From NCBI GenBank assembly GCA_030041475.1, contig JASHNU010000054.1:1-37287 (forward strand): a stretch of DNA of 37,287 bases, given 5' to 3'. This DNA comes from Candidatus Sulfotelmatobacter sp. Lineage in GTDB: Bacteria; Acidobacteriota; Terriglobia; Terriglobales; Acidobacteriaceae. The notes beneath the pieces are model-generated. The model saw only the letters and a program-made list of their open reading frames with translations. It was not told the DNA's origin and did not search any database. A program made the position numbers and the translations under genes. Positions 9,731 through 18,000 of the stretch are shown piece by piece (position 1 is the first letter of the stretch; each line of letters opens with the position of its first letter).

Positions 9731-9790
9731 GAAGGGCAAGCCTCCGGCAATCCGCGCCAAACACCCCCAGGGACGCGGCTTTCGGGCAGA
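9731..9790 (+). promoter_or_regulatory. Structured leader candidate before the UDP-glucose dehydrogenase-like gene
   Basis: A stem CCGCG (9752-9756) pairs with CGCGG (9774-9778), and a bulged outer stem can form between GCCTCCG (9740-9746) and CGGGC (9783-9787). The ribosome-binding site GGGAG (9793-9797) follows at once, so the structure could affect translation. Short strings resemble pieces of the class I c-di-GMP riboswitch (GGGCAA, GGACGC, GCCTCCGG), but not in the family order. Confidence 0.25.
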
Positions 9791-9802
9791 TCGGGAGAGC
9801 AC

Positions 9803-11071
9803 ATGCAGATCGGAGTTTACGGTTCAGGGTATCTGGGAACAGTGATTTCGGCTTGCCTGGCGGACTTCGGCACTCCCGTATCGTGCTGCCATCCCGACCG
9901 GTCGCGCATGGTCGAGATGGCGCAGGGCAATATTCCCTTCTTCGAGAAGAATCTGAAAGAAATCATCCGGCGGAACGTGCGCGCCGGACGGCTGGCCTAC
10001 TCAACCGACATTGAATCGTTTGCCCGCAAGACCCAGGTGATCTTCCTCGCCGAAGACAAGGCGGAGCATTTGAACGATGTGGCCCTCCGCATTGCGCGGC
10101 TCGCGCCCAGGCCTCCGATTCTGACCGTTGTGACTCCCGTGCCCGTGGGCACGGCGAATGCGCTGGAAAAAAGCGTGAAAGATATCGGCCTGCAGGCCAC
10201 GATCGTGTCGCAGCCCATGTTTTTTACCGATGGCTGCGCGGTCGAGGATTTCAACTGGCCGGACCGTCTGATTCTGGGATCGACTTCAAACGAGGCAGTG
10301 CAGGTTCTGAAGCAGATTTTTCATCCGCTGGTCATGCGCGGCGTGCCCGTGATCGTGACGAATCAGGCCACGGCGGAACTGGTGCGGGAGGCGGCGACAG
10401 CGTTCGTAGCCACGAAGATCTCATTCATCAACGAAGTGGCAGCGTTGTGCGAGCAGGTGAATGCCGATGCTGTGAACCTGGCTCTGGCGCTCGGCCTGGA
10501 CAAGAAAATCGCTCCGCGTTGCCTGCAGCCGGGAGCCGGCATGGGCGGCGTATTCGCCGAGTCGGACATGGATTCGCTGGTGGATCTGGCGCAGTCTCAT
10601 GGCGTGTCGCTAAAAGTGCTGAGCGCCGCGCGCGACGTCAACCACACGCTGGCTGATCGACTGGTGGAAAAGATTGCGCATGCGCTGAACTCGGTCGAGA
10701 ACAAGGAAGTCGGCATTCTCGGCCTCTCGTTCAAGCCGAACACGAATTCTGTTGCGGGATCGTCGTCGATCCGGCTGGCCGAGACGCTGGTTTCAAAGGG
10801 CGCGCATGTGCGGGCCTATGATCCGGTGGCGATTCCGGAGGCCAAAGCGCGTTTGAATGGATCGGTACGGTACTGCGATTCCGCTTATGCCGCGGCCGAA
10901 GGCTCAGACGCGCTGGTGGTGGGCACGGGTTGGCCGGAATTCCGCGCGCTCGACTTCGACCGCATCAAGCACCTGCTCAAGACTCCCGTAATTGTGGATA
11001 CGAAGAATCTGCTGGATTCCGGCCGCTTGCGCGCCCTGGGATTTGAATACGTGGGCGTAGGGCGCCTATAG
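9803..11071 (+). CDS. UDP-glucose/GDP-mannose dehydrogenase family protein lacking most catalytic residues
   Basis: A 422-aa protein with the full family layout: an N-terminal Rossmann domain (IGVYGSGYLGTV), a central helical domain (about 190-285, ATKISFINEVAALCE) and a C-terminal domain (VGILGLSFKPNT). The start is ATG with GGGAG 5 bases upstream. The residues that catalyse the two-step oxidation of UDP-glucose to UDP-glucuronate appear replaced. By hand alignment to the Streptococcus enzyme, the nucleophilic Cys of GGSCFPKD falls on Phe251 (GGVFAESD); Thr118 on Pro112; Glu141 on Met139; Glu145 on Asp143; Lys204 on Arg195; Asn208 on Thr199. Only the Asp264 equivalent (Asp255) remains. NAD binding seems kept. 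It may be a non-catalytic paralogue or an enzyme with changed chemistry. There is no polysaccharide gene cluster nearby. Confidence 0.85.
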   Translation: MQIGVYGSGYLGTVISACLADFGTPVSCCHPDRSRMVEMAQGNIPFFEKNLKEIIRRNVRAGRLAYSTDIESFARKTQVIFLAEDKAEHLNDVALRIARLAPRPPILTVVTPVPVGTANALEKSVKDIGLQATIVSQPMFFTDGCAVEDFNWPDRLILGSTSNEAVQVLKQIFHPLVMRGVPVIVTNQATAELVREAATAFVATKISFINEVAALCEQVNADAVNLALALGLDKKIAPRCLQPGAGMGGVFAESDMDSLVDLAQSHGVSLKVLSAARDVNHTLADRLVEKIAHALNSVENKEVGILGLSFKPNTNSVAGSSSIRLAETLVSKGAHVRAYDPVAIPEAKARLNGSVRYCDSAYAAAEGSDALVVGTGWPEFRALDFDRIKHLLKTPVIVDTKNLLDSGRLRALGFEYVGVGRL

Positions 11072-11145
11072 AAGTCGCGCTCGGAAATAGAACTTCCTTT
11101 CTTACCCCGCTTTCCTTCTGCATCCCCTTCCGCTAGGATCAGGCC

Positions 11146-11340
11146 GTGTGGTGGACTGCCTTCGCCATCCTCGATTTGTACATCGGGCTGGTTGTGCTGG
11201 ACGCGATGAAACCTTCTCTTCTTCCGGAAAAGCTCGGACGCCTGCGTGTCGCGCGCAAGGTGATTCTCGGGCTGATGGCGATTTGTGGCGTCGTGCTGAT
11301 CCTTCAGATCGCTCTCCGCTATGGCTGGCTGCGGCTCTAA
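11146..11340 (+). CDS. Small two-helix membrane protein of unknown function
   Basis: A 64-aa ORF starting with GTG; AGGA (11135-11138) sits 7 bases upstream, which supports the start. Two hydrophobic segments (about residues 3-20 and 40-57) are separated by a basic loop (KPSLLPEKLGRLRVARK), so by the positive-inside rule the loop should be cytoplasmic. It follows the UDP-glucose dehydrogenase homologue by 74 bases on the same strand and ends 32 bases before tRNA-His. I do not recognise the family. Confidence 0.55.
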   Translation: MWWTAFAILDLYIGLVVLDAMKPSLLPEKLGRLRVARKVILGLMAICGVVLILQIALRYGWLRL

Positions 11341-11352
11341 CGTGCGCGGAGT

Positions 11353-11361
11353 TGCTATAAT
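11353..11361 (+). promoter_or_regulatory. Extended -10 promoter element for tRNA-His
   Basis: TGCTATAAT fits the extended -10 pattern TGnTATAAT exactly. It ends 11 bases before the mature tRNA-His 5' end, so transcription would begin a few bases before the tRNA. No good -35 hexamer is visible, which is normal for an extended -10 promoter. Confidence 0.6.
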
Positions 11362-11372
11362 CGAAAGTCTGC

Positions 11373-11449
11373 GGTGGGAGTAGCTCAACTGGCAGAGCAT
11401 CGGACTGTGGCTCCGACGGTTGCGGGTTCGATTCCCGTCTCCCACCCCA
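11373..11449 (+). tRNA. tRNA-His (anticodon GTG)
   Basis: The acceptor stem is GTGGGAG/CTCCCAC, with the extra G at position -1 (11373) facing C73, the histidine identity feature. The anticodon arm is TCGGA-CTGTGGC-TCCGA, giving GTG. The T arm GCGGG-TTCGATT-CCCGT is intact and CCA is encoded (11447-11449). Confidence 0.96.
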
Positions 11450-11456
11450 AGTTGTT

Positions 11457-11508
11457 CATGTAGGGGCAGCCGCGCTCGGCTGTCCGGTCGAGCGGAGCTC
11501 GACGGCTT
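11457..11508 (+). repeat. Dispersed repeat, copy A (short form)
   Basis: This copy begins CATGTAGGGGCAGCCG and ends GGCTGTCCGGTCGAGCG-AGCTCGACGGC. The same sequence in reverse orientation lies at 14956-15044, where a further element interrupts it. The copy contains inverted segments (CGAGC...GCTCG) and abuts the 3' end of lnt. Confidence 0.7.
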
Positions 11509-11519
11509 TCCAAATCCCC

Positions 11520-13253
11520 TCAGTCGTACGGCGACGCCGGATAGCGCGTGTAAATAGCCCGCAGAAGAAGAACGACCGTGCACAGGCCGCACAACCGGGC
11601 AAACAACTCGCCCACCTTTGCATAGACAGTGTGGCCGGCTTCCAGCATCGGTACCGCCGCAAGACTTGACTCAGCGGGCCGCGGAGTAACCGCCGGGTCA
11701 ATTGGCTCGGTCTGCTGGACAAGTCTTCCGTTCGCGTCGATGAAAGCGGAGATGCCTGAATTCACCGCCCGCACCATGCCCGTGCGCTGCTCGATGCTGC
11801 CGAAGACGGCCAGGGCCAGGTGCTGATACGGTTCGGCGCGCGCGCCATACCAGCTATCGTTTGTCAGGTTCACATAAAGATGCGGATGCAGTGCACCCAT
11901 GCGGCGCAGAAAGCCAGGAAGAATATCTTCGTAACAGATGATGGCCCCCACGCGCCAGGAAGGACCGTCGCCGGCTTGCAGCGGAAGAACGGTCACGTCT
12001 TTGCCGGGCGTGAAGTTGCCGAATCCCTCGGGAACCATGCCGCGGAGCCAGGGGAAATGCTCGACGCCGGGGATGGTCTCGCCAAACGCGAGCAGCCGCA
12101 TCTTGTCGTAGCGCCCTGTCCCTTGTCCGTCGCGCCCGATGAGGAATGCGGAGTTGTACAGCGTGGAATCGCCGCGAGTAAGCGCTCCGACCACGGTCGG
12201 AGTGGTGAAGCCGCGGAGCATTCGGCGGCCATCGGACTCAGGGAAATCGGCGTGAAAGTCGCGAGTAAGCGAATAGGGATAAGCGGTTTCGCTCCATACG
12301 ATCAGCTGTGCGCCGGATTTTTCCAGATCGCGGGATTGGTCCTGCAGATCCTTGAGTTGCCCGGGGGCCTTCTCCGGATGCTCAAGACCCTTCTCGTTGT
12401 AGGGAACATTGGGCTGAACCACGCCGACCATCAGCTTGGGCGCGGCCGCTGACAGCGCGTCGAAATGCTGCATCCGGAAATGTCCATAAGTGAGCGCAGC
12501 GGCGACGAGCGCAAATGCCGCGACTGCCGGGGCCAGCAGCTTCCACCGCTCCCGTTGCTTCTTCCGGAATTGCAGCAGCACGTCGTAGATCGCTCCGTTG
12601 ACCACGAGCAGCAATGCGCTCACGCCGATCGGGCCAGTCAGGTCGGCGATTTGAAGAAGCAACGGGTGCCATGCCTGGACGATCGCCATATGGGAAGGAA
12701 ATACCAGAGGGACGACCAGTTCGGCCGTCGCCCCGGCAAGCGGCGCCAGCAAGATCATGGGCAGAGGCGTGCGGCGGCGAATGGAGCGCACGATCCAGCC
12801 GAACAAAAGGAACACGCTCCCCTGGTAAGCGGAGAACACCAGATACAAGAACAGGGCCAGGGGCAGCGACAGATTGGCAAAACGCCCCAGCAGTTCGATC
12901 ATCCAGTAGTACCCGCCGCCAATCGCCACCGTGCCCGTCCACCAGGCGAGCAGTGACGCTGCCTTGCGTGTCGCGGCGCGATCCAGCACGCAAAGTAACG
13001 GCACCATTGCGAACCACGACAAAAAGGACAGATCGAACGGCGTACAGCCGAGGAACCAGAGGAATCCGGAGAGTGTGGAGAGCGCGAGGCCCGTCCACCA
13101 CTCAGGGTGGCGGCCGAGGGCCTGGAAAGCGGTATCGCGGCGTGAGGACTTCCGCGCGGAGCGACCGCGCGAGGCAGTTTGGGAGTACATCTTTGTCACA
13201 GCGGTGACCGCGGCACTCACGCTGATTTCCTCATGGCTGTTGGCCGTCAGCAT
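11520..13253 (-). CDS. lnt: Apolipoprotein N-acyltransferase
   Basis: A 577-aa inner-membrane enzyme that adds the third acyl chain to the N-terminal Cys of lipoproteins, using a phospholipid donor. An N-terminal membrane half with several helices (about 52-255) is followed by a nitrilase-fold periplasmic domain. The catalytic triad is visible: Glu322 in IVWSETAYPYS, Lys384 in RYDKMRLLAFGE and Cys440 in GAIICYEDILPG. A last hydrophobic helix precedes the C-terminus. The N-terminal tail before the first helix is long and basic; Met22 is an equally possible start. tRNA genes flank it on the plus strand. It fits functionally with the LolCD-like genes at 27-29 kb, as Lnt products are Lol substrates in Gram-negative bacteria. 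Confidence 0.95.
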   Translation of the reverse strand: MLTANSHEEISVSAAVTAVTKMYSQTASRGRSARKSSRRDTAFQALGRHPEWWTGLALSTLSGFLWFLGCTPFDLSFLSWFAMVPLLCVLDRAATRKAASLLAWWTGTVAIGGGYYWMIELLGRFANLSLPLALFLYLVFSAYQGSVFLLFGWIVRSIRRRTPLPMILLAPLAGATAELVVPLVFPSHMAIVQAWHPLLLQIADLTGPIGVSALLLVVNGAIYDVLLQFRKKQRERWKLLAPAVAAFALVAAALTYGHFRMQHFDALSAAAPKLMVGVVQPNVPYNEKGLEHPEKAPGQLKDLQDQSRDLEKSGAQLIVWSETAYPYSLTRDFHADFPESDGRRMLRGFTTPTVVGALTRGDSTLYNSAFLIGRDGQGTGRYDKMRLLAFGETIPGVEHFPWLRGMVPEGFGNFTPGKDVTVLPLQAGDGPSWRVGAIICYEDILPGFLRRMGALHPHLYVNLTNDSWYGARAEPYQHLALAVFGSIEQRTGMVRAVNSGISAFIDANGRLVQQTEPIDPAVTPRPAESSLAAVPMLEAGHTVYAKVGELFARLCGLCTVVLLLRAIYTRYPASPYD

Positions 13254-13320
13254 ACTTGATGCTGCGAGGAAATCGTAAGTGTAAAATCAGCAGAGTTGGA
13301 GTAGCGCTTGGTCGGCGCGC

Positions 13321-13397
13321 GGCCCCGTAGCTCAACTGGATAGAGCATCAGTCTTCGGAACTGAGGGTTGGGGGTTCGACTCCCTCCGGGGTCGCCA
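13321..13397 (+). tRNA. tRNA-Arg (anticodon TCG)
   Basis: The acceptor stem is GGCCCCG/CGGGGTC (one G-U pair), the D arm is GCTC-AACTGGATA-GAGC, and the anticodon arm TCAGT-CTTCGGA-ACTGA gives TCG. The T arm is GGGGG-TTCGACT-CCCTC, the discriminator is G, and CCA is encoded at 13395-13397. A TAAAAT hexamer at 13282-13287 could be its -10 box. Confidence 0.95.
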
Positions 13398-13433
13398 AAT
13401 CAGTTGCCACTGTGCTGGAGGTCGGGGTCGCCA
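13387..13433 (+). repeat. 11-bp direct repeat of the tRNA-Arg 3' end
   Basis: CGGGGTCGCCA, the last 11 bases of tRNA-Arg (13387-13397), recurs exactly at 13423-13433 after 25 bases. Duplication of a tRNA 3' end is what site-specific integration leaves behind, but the unit is short and no integrase or cargo lies between the copies. Confidence 0.5.
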
Positions 13434-13488
13434 GGTCTCATGCTGGTGGCACGTCTTTTCGGCCTGCGATACAATCCAGTTCTTGCGC

Positions 13489-13947
13489 ATGAGTCGCTTC
13501 TTTCAATTTCGCCTGGCGCTCGGACGGCTTGGCCCGCTGGAGCAGCGCGTGCTCGAGACCGTGTGGGAACGCGGCAGCGCGACGGTCCGCGAACTGACGG
13601 AAAGCGGCGACATGAATCTCGCCTACACCACGCTGATGACCACGCTCGACCGCCTTTACAAGAAGAACCTGCTGTCGCGGCAGGCGGAAGGGCGCGCGTT
13701 CCGCTATACCCCGAGACTTACGCGCGAAGAAATGCACCGCCAAGCGGCGGAAGAGGCGTTCCGGCAAATGCTGGACGCGAGTCCAGCGTCGTCGCTGCCG
13801 CTTTCGTATCTAGTGGAGATTGTGTCGGAGCACGACTCCCAGTTGCTCGATGACCTAAGCCGGCTGGTCGAGAGCAAACGGCGGGAGTTGCGTTCCGGCG
13901 CCGGGCAGAAAACTGGGAAGAACAAGAACAGCAAAGAAGAACAGTAA
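13489..13947 (+). CDS. BlaI/MecI/CopY-family transcriptional repressor
   Basis: A protein of about 152 aa from the ATG at 13489 (a TTG two codons earlier is the alternative). The N-terminal winged helix matches the BlaI/MecI pattern: LGPLEQRVLETVWERGSATV, then LAYTTLMTTLDRLYKKNLL and RAFRYTPRLTREE. A C-terminal dimerisation helix region follows (about 85-145), ending in a charged Lys/Asn tail. Repressors of this family are inactivated when a partner membrane peptidase cleaves them. The M56 peptidase gene starts 31 bases downstream, so the two probably form a signalling pair. TACAAT at 13470-13475 may be the promoter -10. Confidence 0.88.
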   Translation: MSRFFQFRLALGRLGPLEQRVLETVWERGSATVRELTESGDMNLAYTTLMTTLDRLYKKNLLSRQAEGRAFRYTPRLTREEMHRQAAEEAFRQMLDASPASSLPLSYLVEIVSEHDSQLLDDLSRLVESKRRELRSGAGQKTGKNKNSKEEQ

Positions 13948-13978
13948 AGAATACCAGTAGATAGGACAAGGCTCAGGA

Positions 13979-14953
13979 ATGTTTGCCGCACGTGGCATCG
14001 CCGTTTCGTTTTCCGTGTTCCTGATCGTCTACTGCGTCATGTCGCTGGCCGTTGCCGGCGGCTGGCGCCGTGTATGGGTGCGGGCGCAGCGGCTTTCTGT
14101 CCGCCGTCGCGCGGATTTTCTGTTCGCCCTCCGCATGTTTCCGTTCGTGACAGCCGCGTTGGTGACGGCCGCTTTTACCGTGCCCTCGTTTCTTCTGCTG
14201 GAACCGCGGGCCATTGACGAGCCAGTGGGCGCTGTTTCGCTGGTGCTGGGCGCGTGTGGTGTGATTGTTGGCGCGGTTGGAGTCATCAACGCGGCAACCG
14301 CATTGCGCAGAGCTTCGCGCGCGATCGGTCAATGGACTCGCGGAGCATGGATGCGAGGAACATGGACCGGCAAATCGGCATGCTCAGTTCCCGTGCTGAG
14401 GATCTCGCAGACATTTCCGGCGATGACTGCGACGGGAATTGTTCGTCCCAGGATCCTGCTTTCTGGCGCGGCGGAGCTGCAACTGACCGGCGGCGAATTG
14501 CAGGTCGCGCTGAATCATGAACTGGCTCACGTCCGCCGTGCGGATAATCTGAAGAAGCTGCTCCTGAGATTCGTCGCCTTTCCGGGCATGCGCGGGCTGG
14601 ATACAGCCTGGCTCGAAACCACTGAAATGGCCGCGGATGACTCGGCTGTCAAAACAACCCGCGACGCGCTCGATCTCGCGGCCGCGCTGATCAAGCTGTC
14701 GCGGCTGGTTCCGGAACAGGCGCCGATGGATCTGACCGCCGCCCTGATGCACGGGCCTGCTTCCGCTGTACACGCCCGCGTGAAGCGGCTGCTGGCTTGG
14801 AGCGAGGGACGCTCGCTGGCGGAGAAATCTTCAAGCTGGTACGGACTGGGCTGTGGACTTGCGGCCGCGGCGGCCACTGTCGCCATGTTTGCGCTGACCT
14901 ACAGCCATCTGCTCGTGCATATGCACACAGCGACGGAGTGGCTGGTCAGGTAG
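13979..14953 (+). CDS. M56-family (BlaR1-like) membrane metallopeptidase
   Basis: A 324-aa integral-membrane zinc peptidase. Hydrophobic helices lie at about 5-28, 50-75, 86-108 and near the C-terminus (about 283-305). The catalytic motif HELAH (His180, Glu181, His184) sits in VALNHELAHVRRADN, preceded by GIVRPRILLSG, a classic M56 signature. Unlike BlaR1/MecR1 there is no extracellular penicillin-binding sensor domain; the protein ends about 20 residues after the last helix. It follows the BlaI-like repressor by 31 bases and is expected to cleave it, but the stimulus must come from the loops or from another protein. A C-terminal sensor can be absent in non-beta-lactam M56 systems. Confidence 0.87.
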   Translation: MFAARGIAVSFSVFLIVYCVMSLAVAGGWRRVWVRAQRLSVRRRADFLFALRMFPFVTAALVTAAFTVPSFLLLEPRAIDEPVGAVSLVLGACGVIVGAVGVINAATALRRASRAIGQWTRGAWMRGTWTGKSACSVPVLRISQTFPAMTATGIVRPRILLSGAAELQLTGGELQVALNHELAHVRRADNLKKLLLRFVAFPGMRGLDTAWLETTEMAADDSAVKTTRDALDLAAALIKLSRLVPEQAPMDLTAALMHGPASAVHARVKRLLAWSEGRSLAEKSSSWYGLGCGLAAAAATVAMFALTYSHLLVHMHTATEWLVR

Positions 14954-14955
14954 AA

Positions 14956-15044
14956 GCGCCGTCGAGCTGCGCTCGACCGGACAGCCCCTTCGACACGCTT
15001 CGCTTGCTCAGGGCAGGCTCAAAAGCAGCGGCTGTCCCTACATG
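14956..15044 (-). repeat. Dispersed repeat, copy B, interrupted by a second palindromic element
   Basis: Read on the minus strand this starts CATGTAGGGACAGCCG and ends GGCTGTCCGGTCGAGCG-AGCTCGAC, matching copy A at 11457-11508. Between the halves lies GAGCCTGCCCTGAGC...GAAGG (15020 down to about 14987), a different dispersed element also found inside the Lol permease gene at 27465-27490. Copies A and B are in opposite orientation around lnt, tRNA-Arg, and the BlaI and M56 genes. Confidence 0.7.
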
Positions 15045-15066
15045 CCGTTCCCACTCCGAGAAATCT

Positions 15067-18000
15067 CTAGAACGTAACGCGCACGCCGATCTGCGCGGCG
15101 AATGGAATTCCCACCGTAGTCCCGGGTCCGAAGAAATCCCCCAGCGCGCCTTCGGGGATTTGGAGCTGCTTCAGGCTGGTAAGCGGAACGGAAGCCGCTT
15201 GCGTGCAAGTATTGGGGCTTGCATTTGGGCCCAGGCAAATAGTGCTGACGATGGTTTCGCCCGCCTCGCTGCCCGTCGTCACCGGCTGCATCTGCGTCTG
15301 CGGAATTGGGAGCTGCACTACATTGACGGCGTAGTTCGCGCCGGGATTGTTGCGGTTGAACAGGTTGAAGAATTCGATGAACGGATCGACGTGCCAGCGC
15401 TCGTTGATTCTGAAAGGACGGGTCACGCGCAGGTCCGACTGGATGTACGGCGTACCGCGGAATATGTCGAGGCCGGTGTACTGCGTCACGCCGTTGATCT
15501 GAGCGTAAATGCGGTCGGTATTGTTGGCGTTCGTGATCGTGATGGGGCGGGCGCTCTCGAACTGATTGATGGTGCTCAGTTCGAAACCGCCGGGAAGGTG
15601 CAGCGTGCCGGCCAGCACGAAGCGATGACGCACATCTTCACCGGACGGTCCATAATCGCCTTGCCCGAAAGCATTCAGTAGTCCCGCATTCGGCGTGTTC
15701 GGCTGGTTTGGACAGACGCCATCGACATAGTCGAACAGTTCTCCCAGCAGGCATCCCCACGTCTGCGCCTTCGAGAAGTTGTAGTTCGCCACCAGATCAA
15801 AGCGGCGCATGTTGCCCTGCAAGTGCAGTAGCAGTGCGTTGTAGCTGGAACGATTGTCGGATTCGAATACGTTGACGTTCGGCATCAGGGCCTGTTCCGG
15901 AGTCGGCTGGAGGAATGCGTTGGTGGAGTTATAAGGGAACCCGCGGTATCCGTGATTGCCCTGCTCGTGCACGTAATCGGCACTCATCAGCCAATGTTGG
16001 TTGAACGCGTGCTGCACACCTCCGGTCGTGTGAATGGCATAAGGTGTTTTATATGGGGAGCCGACCAGATTGCCGGTGACGCCGGCGGGCAGGCAGCCGG
16101 GTCCGCTGAGCGCCCCGGCGCTGTAGGTGCACGGCCCGGTGGCGTAGTTGGTGTTGTTCACTCCTTGAAATGCGGTCGCCCATCCATTCTGCGCGAGATC
16201 GTCGAAGAACAGGCCGAAACCGGCGCGGATCACCGTCTTCCCGCTGTCGCCGGGAGAATAAGCGACGCCGAGGCGAGGCGCGATTTGCTTGCGGTAATCC
16301 TGCGGCACGCTCGGCACAAGAGAAATATCCAAAGCCTGCAGCGTCAGGTACGCCGGGTTATCGGCCTCGCTGCGGCCTGAACCGGTGAAGAGTCCCCAGG
16401 TCGTCTGATAGCGCAGGCCGTAATTGACCGTCACCTGGTGCGACAGGCGCCAGGAATCCTCGGCGTAGACTCCAAGCCGCTGGACATTCTGCGAAAAGCT
16501 GCCGTCGCCGGCGGGAGTGTAGTTGCAAGTTGAGCCGTCCGGACCCACAGGTCCGGCGGCACACATCAGGCTGAAATAAAAATCGGCGGGGTCCTGCACA
16601 TAAAATGGCGGGTCGTTTACATACTTAATGAGCGTCTCTGCCGTGGATGCAAACGCTCCACTCAGCACCGGCTCGTGAATGAAATCGACCCCGAACTTGA
16701 GCGCATGCGTGCCCATCGTGTGGGTGACGTCGTAGCGGAACTGGTATTTGTCCTGATTGCGCAGGTCGGGGAAAAGCGTGATGGGAGTCGCGAATTGATT
16801 GTCACCGAATGTCTCGAAGCCGGAAATCGTGAGCGCCGTAGAACTGAAAGGAAAAGCCAGCGCGAATCCATAATCGGAATTTCGCGTCTGCGTAAGATGC
16901 AGCAGGCTGGCATCGATCACGAGATTGCCCAGCCAGCTTGCATTGAAAGCGTAGGTATTGCTGAGAGCAACGTTCCAGTAATTGTTGTGGGTGAGCAGCC
17001 CAGTCGAGGGCAGCGTGCCCTGCTCCACCAGAGCGTTGTGCGTGGTGTAGCTGTCTTCGGAAGTGCGCAAGAACCAGTTCGACTTCGTCGACTGTGCCCA
17101 GTCAAAACGCACCGAACCGAGGTAATCGCGAAACGGAATCGGGACGTTGGGAGGAACGGCAATCGAAGGCACCCCGGCAATCAATCCGTCAGAGGCTAAC
17201 TGTGCCAGGGCATCGAACTGCGTGATGCTGGCCGGACTGTAGGCAATGCTCGCGTTTTCGTGGACGCCCTCAAACGAAGTAAAAACCCAAACCTTGTTTT
17301 TTGCGACGGGACCGCCGACGGTGCTGACATAATTCTGCCGCGAGAACGGCTGCTTGGGATTATTGACGCAAACTCCGTTGGTGCAGGTTTGCGCCGGATT
17401 TTCGATGGGGAAGCGCGCGTTGAGAGCAGCCTGGCGGTCGTAGAAGGCGCCGCTGCCGTGCCAGTCGTTCGATCCGCGTTTGGTCGTAATGACGACGGAG
17501 CCGGCGGTGGTCCATCCCGTGTCGGCGTCTTCGTTCGAAGTGCGCACGGCAAATTCCTGAATGGCATCGGGCGAAAAGTTCTGCAGGAAGCCGCCGATCC
17601 AGTCGTCGGAATTCTCTGCGCCGTCTACGGACAGTTCGTTGTTCAAGCCGGAGCTCCCGCCAGTGGAAACCGCGGTGATGCGCGCCTTGGTGGGATCGGA
17701 AGGTTCAACGGGCTCCGTTCCGGCCACGAGATACGCGATATTGGCGAAGCTTCTGGCGGGCAGGGGCAGAGTTTGCAAATCCTCGGTGCCGACGACCCCT
17801 CCGCGCACCGCGCTCGAGATGTCAATCGTTTCGGTGGTAATTGAGGAAGAGCTTCCCTGCACCTGTACCGTTTCAGTCGCCGCCGGCGCCAATTTCAAGG
17901 TAACGGTAATGTCACGAACCGTGCTGACTGCAACGTCGACATCCGCCTCGGCTCGCGCGAACCCGGGCGCCGACACCGCGACATGGTAGGCGCCGGGAAG

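Noticed and set aside
9731-9790. A class I c-di-GMP riboswitch
   Set aside because: Matching strings are present, but not in the order and pairing of the family; the required GGGCAAACC-loop-GGGACGCAAAGCC arrangement is missing.
10885-11592. A 235-codon minus-strand frame
   Set aside because: It runs through tRNA-His, the 64-aa ORF and the ends of two well-supported genes, and its composition is low-complexity.
12465-13207. Long plus-strand frames opposite lnt
   Set aside because: They are antisense to the clearly conserved lnt frame and show only Arg/Ser/Gln-rich shadow composition.
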